From the NCBI GenBank assembly GCA_964568815.1, contig CAZMRY010000020.1, forward strand, positions 1 to 22,962: a DNA stretch of 22,962 bases. The letters run 5' to 3'. This document shows, one piece after another, positions 1-5,308 of the stretch. Below the pieces are notes generated by a model that made no database searches, was not told the DNA's origin, and saw nothing but the letters and a program-made list of their open reading frames with translations. The stretch comes from RGIG8700 sp964568815 (GTDB taxonomy: Bacteria > Bacillota > Clostridia > RGIG6154). Both the position numbers and the translations under genes were made by a program. Position 1 is the stretch's first letter. The number at the start of each line of letters is the position of its first letter.

Positions 1-5
1 TTTTT

Positions 6-82
6 TGGTCGAGGCGACAGGACTTGAACCTGCGGCATCTTGCTCCCAAAGCAAGCACTCTACCAAACTGAGCTACGCCTCG
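6..82 (-). tRNA. tRNA-Pro (anticodon TGG)
   Basis: Read on the minus strand this is a complete 77-nt cloverleaf with encoded CCA. The acceptor arms CGAGGCG (5' end at 82) and CGCCTCG (16-10) pair perfectly, followed by discriminator A and CCA at 8-6. The anticodon stem CTTGC/GCAAG encloses the loop TTTGGGA, giving anticodon TGG (proline) with G37, as usual for tRNA-Pro. The T arm carries GGTTCAAGTCC. It is transcribed divergently from the amino-sugar operon. Confidence 0.97.
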
Positions 83-96
83 TCACAACAAGCGGT

Positions 97-125
97 ATTA
101 TAGCATAGGTTTTTTCAAAAATCAA
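97..125 (-). promoter_or_regulatory. Promoter of tRNA-Pro
   Basis: On the minus strand, TTGATT (125-120) and TATAAT (102-97) are separated by exactly 17 bp. The -10 is preceded by TG plus one base (extended -10). It lies about 15 bp before the tRNA 5' end, the right distance for a stable-RNA promoter. The rest of 83-207 is A/T-rich with no other recognisable feature. Confidence 0.75.
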
Positions 126-201
126 GAGGTTTTTTAAAAAAAGTTGAAAAAAATCTCAAAATATATTAAAAAGTAGCTAAAATTATATATACTTTTTGAA
201 A

Positions 202-226
202 ATTGTGTGCTACAATATGAAATTGT
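202..226 (+). promoter_or_regulatory. Extended -10 promoter and iterated half-sites before the amino-sugar operon
   Basis: TGCTACAAT at 208-216 is an extended -10 element on the plus strand about 70 bp before the first gene. No good -35 lies 17 bp upstream. The -10 is embedded in three alternating half-sites, ATTGT (202-206), ACAAT (212-216) and ATTGT (222-226), each separated by 5 bp. A repressor could bind there, but in A/T-rich DNA this could also be chance. Confidence 0.45.
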
Positions 227-285
227 GATAGTTAAAATCACCCTTTATGGGCAAAATTATATTATGATATAGGAGAGTGGATTTA

Positions 286-1125
286 ATGAAGACTACATTG
301 GCAGTTATGGCAGCAGGTATGGGTAGCCGTTTTGGCGGTCTTAAACAGCTTGCACCTGTAGGTCCCAATGGAGAAGCTATTTTAAATTTCTCAGTATATG
401 ATGCAAAAGAAGCAGGCTTTGACAAAGTTGTTTTCATAATTAAGAAGGCTATTGAAGATGATTTCAGAGATTTCATCGGCAGACAGATTGAAGGCATGAT
501 TGATGTTGATTATGCTTTTCAGGAACTTGATATGATTCCAAGCTGGTATAAGCCCGACCCTGAAAGAGTTAAACCATACGGAACAGGACATGCTATTTTA
601 TGTGCTGAAAAGCAGATAACAACTCCTTTTGCAGTTATCAATGCTGATGACTATTACGGCAAAAGCGGTTACAAGCTTATCCACGACCATCTTGTTAATG
701 AAAAGAGTCCTTGTATGGCTGGCTTTCTTTTAAAGAATACACTTTCTGAAAACGGAACAGTAAGCCGTGGTATCTGTGAAACAGAAGGCGGTTACCTTAA
801 GACCATCACAGAGCATACTGCTCTTGATAAAAACAGTCCTTTTGCTCCTGACACAATTGTTTCAATGAATATGTGGGGTTTCAATAACGACATTTTTGAA
901 ATGCTTGGTTCAGAATTTGAAGAATTCTTAAAGAAAAACGAAAATCCGCTCAAAGGCGAATATTATCTCCCATCTTTTGTTGACACTCTTATCAACAGAG
1001 AGGGTAAAAAAGTAAAAGTATTCAAAAGTGAAGACAAATGGTATGGAATGACATATAAAGAAGATACTGAAATGGTTAGAAATGCTATCCAGGCTATGAT
1101 AGAGAAAGGAATGTATAATGGTTAA
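286..1125 (+). CDS. Sugar-phosphate nucleotidyltransferase (NTP-transferase family)
   Basis: This 279-residue protein of the GT-A-like nucleotidyltransferase fold is expected to join a sugar 1-phosphate to an NTP, releasing pyrophosphate. Visible motifs are the nucleotide-binding signature AAGMGSRFGGLKQ (9-21), GTGHAI (99-104) and the metal-binding NADDYYG (119-125). The ATG at 286 is preferred over an in-frame GTG at 277 because AGGAG (271-275) sits 10 bp before the ATG but almost touches the GTG. The gene overlaps the kinase gene by 8 bp (ATGGTTAA), so they are probably translationally coupled. The neighbouring anomeric kinase suggests an N-acetylhexosamine-1-P (or similar) substrate, for example making UDP-GlcNAc or UDP-GalNAc. 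That specificity is inferred from context; glucose-1-P or another sugar cannot be excluded. It lacks the long acyltransferase domain of GlmU. Confidence 0.85.
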   Translation: MKTTLAVMAAGMGSRFGGLKQLAPVGPNGEAILNFSVYDAKEAGFDKVVFIIKKAIEDDFRDFIGRQIEGMIDVDYAFQELDMIPSWYKPDPERVKPYGTGHAILCAEKQITTPFAVINADDYYGKSGYKLIHDHLVNEKSPCMAGFLLKNTLSENGTVSRGICETEGGYLKTITEHTALDKNSPFAPDTIVSMNMWGFNNDIFEMLGSEFEEFLKKNENPLKGEYYLPSFVDTLINREGKKVKVFKSEDKWYGMTYKEDTEMVRNAIQAMIEKGMYNG

Positions 1126-2191
1126 TTTAAACGCTATACTCGATCAGTTTGTATCAGACTGCAAAATTGCACCTTATGGCGACGGACACATTAATGATAC
1201 ATATCTTACATCTTCAAGACAGTTTATTCTTCAGAGAATCAATACAAAAATCTTCAAAGATTACGAACAGTTAATGAATAACATTGACGGTGTTACTTCT
1301 TTCTTAAAAGAAAAAATTAAAGCAGCAGGCGGAGACCCTGAAAGAGAAACCCTCACTGTTATGAAAACCAAAGACGGTAAAAACTTCTACAAAACCGAAG
1401 ACGGTGATGTTTACAGACTTTACATCTACATCCGTGATTCTGTTTCAAGATCTGTTGTAACTGACCCTGTTCAGCTTTATCATGCAGGTAAAGCTTTCGG
1501 TAAGTTCCAGTATATGCTTGCAGATTACCCTGCTGAAAGTCTTTTTGAAGTTATTCCTGATTTCCACAACACAAGAAAAAGATTTGAAGCTTTAAAAGAA
1601 GCTATTGAAAAAGACATCGCAGGAAGAAAGCATCTTGTTGAAAAGGAAATTGAATTTGCTCTTTCACAGGAATATTACATTGACACAGTTGTTGACGGTC
1701 TTGCAAACGGTGAACTCCCATTAAGAGTTACACACAATGACACAAAAATCAACAATGTATTATTTGACAAAGATACAGAAGAAGGCATTTGCGTTATCGA
1801 CCTTGACACAGTTATGCCTGGCTCACTTTTATACGACTTTGGCGATGCTCTTCGTGCAGGTGCTACAACAGGTGCAGAAGACGAAACTGACCTTTCTAAA
1901 GTTTGGTTTGATATGTACGCATTCAAGAACTTTGCAAAAGGTTTCCTTGAATACACAAACGCATCAATGACAGACAGAGAAGCAGAACTTCTCCCTCTCT
2001 CAGGTAAGCTCCTTACATACGAATGCGGTATCAGATTTTTAACAGACTACTTAAATGGCGACACATACTTCAAAATCCACAGAGAACACCACAACTTAGA
2101 CAGAGCAAGAAATCAGTTCAAGCTTGTTGAAGATATGGCAAACAAAGAATCTGAAATGATGAGCATAATAAAACAGCTCAGGAGGAAATAA
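1118..2191 (+). CDS. NahK-like sugar 1-kinase (aminoglycoside phosphotransferase fold)
   Basis: The 357-residue protein has the phosphotransferase (APH/choline kinase) fold. The catalytic loop VTHNDTKINNVLFD spans about 204-217 with the presumed catalytic Asp208. The metal-binding motif VIDLDTVMPG (226-235) and DFGDALR (240-246) follow. Length and motifs match N-acetylhexosamine 1-kinases such as bifidobacterial NahK, which phosphorylate the anomeric hydroxyl of GlcNAc or GalNAc using ATP. The position between a sugar-1-P nucleotidyltransferase and nagB fits that role. Its start overlaps the previous stop by 8 bp, and its TAA shares one base with the nagB ATG (TAATG). There is no signal peptide, so it should be cytoplasmic. 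The exact sugar cannot be read from sequence; a generic phosphotransferase label is the conservative alternative. Confidence 0.8.
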   Translation: MVNLNAILDQFVSDCKIAPYGDGHINDTYLTSSRQFILQRINTKIFKDYEQLMNNIDGVTSFLKEKIKAAGGDPERETLTVMKTKDGKNFYKTEDGDVYRLYIYIRDSVSRSVVTDPVQLYHAGKAFGKFQYMLADYPAESLFEVIPDFHNTRKRFEALKEAIEKDIAGRKHLVEKEIEFALSQEYYIDTVVDGLANGELPLRVTHNDTKINNVLFDKDTEEGICVIDLDTVMPGSLLYDFGDALRAGATTGAEDETDLSKVWFDMYAFKNFAKGFLEYTNASMTDREAELLPLSGKLLTYECGIRFLTDYLNGDTYFKIHREHHNLDRARNQFKLVEDMANKESEMMSIIKQLRRK

Positions 2192-2913
2192 TGAGAGTTA
2201 TAATTTGTGAAAACTACGAAGAAGTTTCAAAAGAGGCTGCAAAGCTTGTGGCAGGTCTTGTAAATCTTAAGCCTGACTGCATATTAGGTCTTGCAACAGG
2301 CTCAACACCTGTTGGAATGTATAACAACCTTATTGAACTTTACAAAAAAGGCGAGCTTGATTTTTCACAGGTTAAAAGCTTTAACCTTGACGAATACTAT
2401 CCAATCACAAAATCAAACGAAAACAGCTATGACTACTTTATGAATGATGTTTTATTTAGTCACATCAACATAAAGAAAGAAAACATAAACATTCCAAACG
2501 GTGAAGCTGAAGATGCTGACAAGGAATGCAGAGAATACGAAGAAAAACTTAACAAAGCAGGCGGAGTTGACCTTCAGATTTTAGGTATCGGCGTTAACGG
2601 ACACATTGGTTTTAATGAACCTGATGAAAACTTAATTGCTGTTACTCACAAAACAGGTCTTACAGAAAGCACAATCGAGGCAAATGCAAGATTTTTTGAA
2701 AGCAAAGACCAGGTTCCTACAATGGCGCTTACAATGGGTATTGCATCAATCTTAAAATCAAAGAAGATTGTTCTTCTTGCAAACGGCAAGGCTAAGCACA
2801 ATGCAGTTAAAGCACTTTTAAACGACGAAATCACAACAAACAACCCTGCAACAATGCTTAAAGTACATAACGATGTAGTATTAATATGCGATATTGAGGC
2901 ATATAACGGATAA
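2191..2913 (+). CDS. nagB: Glucosamine-6-phosphate deaminase
   Basis: NagB converts glucosamine-6-P and water to fructose-6-P and ammonia, the committed step of amino-sugar catabolism. The 240-residue length is typical of the Firmicutes form, which lacks the longer C-terminus of the E. coli enzyme. Motifs are the phosphate loop GLATGSTP (33-40), NLDEYY (65-70, Asp67 corresponding to catalytic Asp72 of E. coli) and GIGVNGHIGFNEP (132-144) with His138 and Glu143. Asn136 stands where E. coli has Asp141; as far as I recall this is common in Firmicutes NagB and not a defect. AGGAGG lies just upstream and the start overlaps the kinase stop. No nagA (deacetylase) is in the window, so GlcNAc-6-P processing would need genes elsewhere. 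Confidence 0.95.
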   Translation: MRVIICENYEEVSKEAAKLVAGLVNLKPDCILGLATGSTPVGMYNNLIELYKKGELDFSQVKSFNLDEYYPITKSNENSYDYFMNDVLFSHINIKKENINIPNGEAEDADKECREYEEKLNKAGGVDLQILGIGVNGHIGFNEPDENLIAVTHKTGLTESTIEANARFFESKDQVPTMALTMGIASILKSKKIVLLANGKAKHNAVKALLNDEITTNNPATMLKVHNDVVLICDIEAYNG

Positions 2914-2942
2914 AAAAATAACGGCATCGCCGTTATTTTTTT
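2912..2942. terminator. Bidirectional terminator between nagB and the metal ATPase gene
   Basis: A perfect 14-bp stem with a 3-base loop: seven A plus TAACGGC (2912-2925), ATC, then GCCGTTA plus seven T (2929-2942). It ends in a T-run when read from either side. The nagB stop (2911-2913) and the ATPase stop (2933-2935, minus) both lie in the stem. Confidence 0.92.
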
Positions 2943-4699
2943 ATCCTTATTGCATTTAATATGGCAATTACAGATACACCTACATCTGCAAATACTGCAA
3001 TCCACATATTACCCATATCAAACAAGCTGAGAAGCATTACTAGGAATTTAATCGAAAGTGCAAATATAATATTCTGCCATACGATTGACTTTGTCTTTTT
3101 CGCAAACGAAATTAAGTATGGAATTTTTTCGAGACTGTCGTCCATTATAACAATGTCTGCCGCCTCTATTGCCGCATCTGAGCCTATGCCTCCCATTGCA
3201 ATTCCAACATCTGCACCTGCGAGAGTCGGAGCATCGTTTATTCCGTCGCCTGCAAAGGCTACTTTGTTTGTTTTTTTCAGTTTTTCAAGTTCATTTACTT
3301 TATCCTGTGGCAGAAGTGATGCAAGATATCCAGAAACTCCTGTTTTTTCTGCAACTTTTTTTGCGGTGCTTTGGCTGTCACCTGTCAGCATAAAGGTTTT
3401 AACACCCATTTTAAAAAGCTGTTTTACCACAGAGCTTGCCTCTTTTTTCACTGTGTCTTTTACTTCTATAGTTCCTGCAAACTTACCGTCTATTTCAACT
3501 ACAACAGTTGTGTTTTCAAATTCTTTATCCGGTTTGCCTACTGTAACCATTTTTCCGTCAACTGTTGCCGATATGCCAACACCTGCTAGCTCTTTTACAT
3601 CAGACACCTCTTTTATATCTGTTGCCTCGTTCCTTATGGCAACCGCAATGGGGTGGTTGCTGTATTTTTCGGCAGATGCCGCAATGTTTATAAGTGCATC
3701 TTTGCTCATATTCTCTGCAGTTACATTACACACTTTAAATTCGCCTTTTGTTAATGTGCCTGTTTTATCTACTGCAAGAAGATTTATTTTTGCCATAACA
3801 TCAAGGTAGTTTGAGCCTTTAATAAGCACGCCCTTTGATGATGCTTTTCCTATTGCACAAAAATATGTTAAAGGAACTGATATAACAAGAGCACATGGAC
3901 AGGAAACAACAAGAAAAATAAACGCTTTTTCAAGCCACTTGGTAAAATCGCCTGCAAAAATCGGAATAATCAAGCCAACAGTAATGGCAAATATTACAAC
4001 TATCGGTGTGTAATATGCGGCAAACCTTGTTATAAAGCTTTCTGTTTTTGCTTTGTTTGCACTGCTGTTTTCCACGAGCTCAAGTATTTTTGCTACAGTT
4101 GAATTTTCATAAACTGCAGTTGTTCTTACTTTGATAACCCCTTTTAGATTTACACCGCCGGATATTACAGCATCACCAGTCTTTAAATCAACAGGAACAC
4201 TTTCTCCTGTGAGTGCTTTCATATCAACAGAGGTTTCACCCTCAACAATTACACCGTCAAGTGGAATTTTATCTCCCGCTTTTATTACTATTATACTTCC
4301 TTTTTCTACTGTTTCCGGCGGTACTTCGTCACCGTTTTCAAGATATGCAACCTCTGGTTTTATGGACATAAGTGCCTTTATAGACTTTCTGCTGTTGCCG
4401 ACTGCCACGCTTTCAAACAGCTCTCCTATGTTATACAGAAGCATAACAAAAACTGCCTCGCTGTATTCGCCTATACAAAAAGCACCTAAGGTTGCAATAG
4501 CCATTAAGAATTTTTCGTCAAACCATTGTCTGTTTATTATTCTTATAAATGCACCCTTTAAAACATCAAATCCCACAGGCAGATATGGAATTATGTATAA
4601 AAAGCCTTTATACTTAAATTCAGGTGCAAATATTACCGCAAGATATAAAACTGCCGAAATTATTATTTTCCTTAGAAGTTTTTTCTGTTTTTTTGTCAT
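2933..4699 (-). CDS. Heavy-metal P1B-type ATPase, Zn/Cd/Pb exporter type
   Basis: The 588-residue membrane pump should expel divalent soft metals using ATP. Motifs run in order: actuator TGES (164-167), transmembrane CPC (267-269), phosphorylation site DKTGT with Asp311, SNHP (347-350, the P1B HP motif), LTGDS (438-442) and GDGINDAP (484-491). In the last helix, ADVGVSVIAILNAIR contains Asp572, the residue that marks the Zn/Cd/Pb (ZntA/CadA) subgroup rather than Cu pumps. The usual N-terminal HMA domain is absent; it is encoded separately just upstream, with a 4-bp ATGA overlap. The ArsR-type regulator and metal operator upstream support metal-induced expression. The exact metal (Zn, Cd or Pb) cannot be fixed from sequence. 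Confidence 0.93.
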   Translation of the reverse strand: MTKKQKKLLRKIIISAVLYLAVIFAPEFKYKGFLYIIPYLPVGFDVLKGAFIRIINRQWFDEKFLMAIATLGAFCIGEYSEAVFVMLLYNIGELFESVAVGNSRKSIKALMSIKPEVAYLENGDEVPPETVEKGSIIVIKAGDKIPLDGVIVEGETSVDMKALTGESVPVDLKTGDAVISGGVNLKGVIKVRTTAVYENSTVAKILELVENSSANKAKTESFITRFAAYYTPIVVIFAITVGLIIPIFAGDFTKWLEKAFIFLVVSCPCALVISVPLTYFCAIGKASSKGVLIKGSNYLDVMAKINLLAVDKTGTLTKGEFKVCNVTAENMSKDALINIAASAEKYSNHPIAVAIRNEATDIKEVSDVKELAGVGISATVDGKMVTVGKPDKEFENTTVVVEIDGKFAGTIEVKDTVKKEASSVVKQLFKMGVKTFMLTGDSQSTAKKVAEKTGVSGYLASLLPQDKVNELEKLKKTNKVAFAGDGINDAPTLAGADVGIAMGGIGSDAAIEAADIVIMDDSLEKIPYLISFAKKTKSIVWQNIIFALSIKFLVMLLSLFDMGNMWIAVFADVGVSVIAILNAIRIKK

Positions 4700-4917
4700 A
4701 ATCCTAAAATCTCCATGTCAGGCTCTGTCTTTTTTGCAATCTTTACCATTTCTTTGACGATAGCAGAGAATTTATCGTCTTCTGCATCAAGAGTAATTTT
4801 CTGTGTTAAGAAGCTTACCGTTACTTCATCGACTCCGTCAAGCTCACTTATTGCTTTTTCAATTTTTGCTGCACAATGTGCACAATCCAAACCTTCTACT
4901 TCAAATATTTTTTTCAT
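4696..4917 (-). CDS. Stand-alone HMA-domain metallochaperone
   Basis: This 73-residue protein is a single heavy-metal-associated (ferredoxin-like) domain. The metal motif GLDCAHC has Cys12 and Cys15. Its stop overlaps the ATPase start (ATGA) and GGAGGAG precedes its own ATG. In most family members this domain is fused to the N-terminus of the ATPase. Here it is likely a free metal carrier or regulatory domain that delivers ions to the pump. It could also have arisen by splitting of a fused gene. A CopZ-like copper role is possible but less likely, because the pump carries the Zn/Cd/Pb-type last helix. Confidence 0.9.
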   Translation of the reverse strand: MKKIFEVEGLDCAHCAAKIEKAISELDGVDEVTVSFLTQKITLDAEDDKFSAIVKEMVKIAKKTEPDMEILGL

Positions 4918-4930
4918 TTCATACTCCTCC

Positions 4931-5209
4931 TTAATGACTGATATGCTCTAAGCCATTATCAATTATTTTAAAAACATGCTCATCATCCAATGAATAAAAA
5001 GCTGACTTTCCCTCTTTTCTCGCCTTAACAAGCTTTGCAGTTTTCAATATTTTAAGCTGATGTGACACTGCTGAAACCGTCATATCTAGCTCCTGTGCAA
5101 TGTTGCACACACACATTTCGCCTGCTTTCAACACATAAAGAATTCTTATCCTTGTAGTATCTCCAAACACTTTATAAAGGTCTGCGAGCTCATAAAGTTT
5201 CTCTTCCAT
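4931..5209 (-). CDS. ArsR/SmtB-family metal-sensing repressor
   Basis: The 92-residue winged-helix repressor should leave its operator when it binds metal, turning on the pump operon. The start at 5209 is chosen because AGGAGG lies 5 bp upstream; an upstream in-frame alternative (5239) would fall within the operator. The recognition region is about 43-56 (TVSAVSHQLKIL). Two known metal-site signatures are visible. One is Cys33-Val-Cys35 in helix 3 (the CadC/ArsR-type CVC). The other is Asp76-x-His78 with His89 and His92 near the C-terminus, spaced exactly as in the alpha-5 zinc site of CzrA/SmtB. The N-terminal cysteines that complete CadC's site are missing. It is the first gene of the operon, 13 bp before the HMA gene. 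Confidence 0.93.
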   Translation of the reverse strand: MEEKLYELADLYKVFGDTTRIRILYVLKAGEMCVCNIAQELDMTVSAVSHQLKILKTAKLVKARKEGKSAFYSLDDEHVFKIIDNGLEHISH

Positions 5210-5222
5210 ACTTCCTCCTTTG

Positions 5223-5248
5223 AACATTTGAACAATCATTCAAATGTT
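5223..5248. promoter_or_regulatory. Operator for the ArsR-type repressor
   Basis: A perfect 10-bp inverted repeat, AACATTTGAA (5223-5232) and TTCAAATGTT (5239-5248), separated by 6 bp. The core TGAACAATCATTCA resembles the known SmtB/CadC-class operator. It lies directly downstream of the -10 and covers the expected start of transcription, so a bound repressor should block initiation. Confidence 0.85.
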
Positions 5249-5277
5249 ATTATATACTCTTTCTTTCTCTTTGTCAA
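5249..5277 (-). promoter_or_regulatory. Promoter of the metal-resistance operon
   Basis: On the minus strand, TTGACA (5277-5272) and TATAAT (5254-5249) are separated by 17 bp. Both hexamers match the sigma-70/sigma-A consensus perfectly. The operator follows at once. The -35 overlaps the end of the T-tract of the upstream gene's terminator. Confidence 0.92.
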
Positions 5278-5305
5278 GAAAAAACCGCAGATTTTTCTGC
5301 GGTTT
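5276..5305 (-). terminator. Terminator after the giant repeat-protein gene
   Basis: On the minus strand, AAACCGCAG (5305-5297) pairs with CTGCGGTTT (5290-5282) around a 6-base loop. It is followed by a T-rich run. It begins 3 bp after the stop codon and ends the long dxs operon. Confidence 0.92.
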
Positions 5306-5308
5306 AAA

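Noticed and set aside
2590..2640. Asn in place of a catalytic Asp in NagB as a sign of inactivation
   Set aside because: All other catalytic residues are present and, to my knowledge, Firmicutes NagB proteins commonly carry Asn here.
2961..4757. Long open frames on the plus strand opposite the metal ATPase (up to 282 codons)
   Set aside because: They are antisense to a gene with every P1B-ATPase motif, lack ribosome binding sites and give low-complexity Ser/Phe-rich translations.
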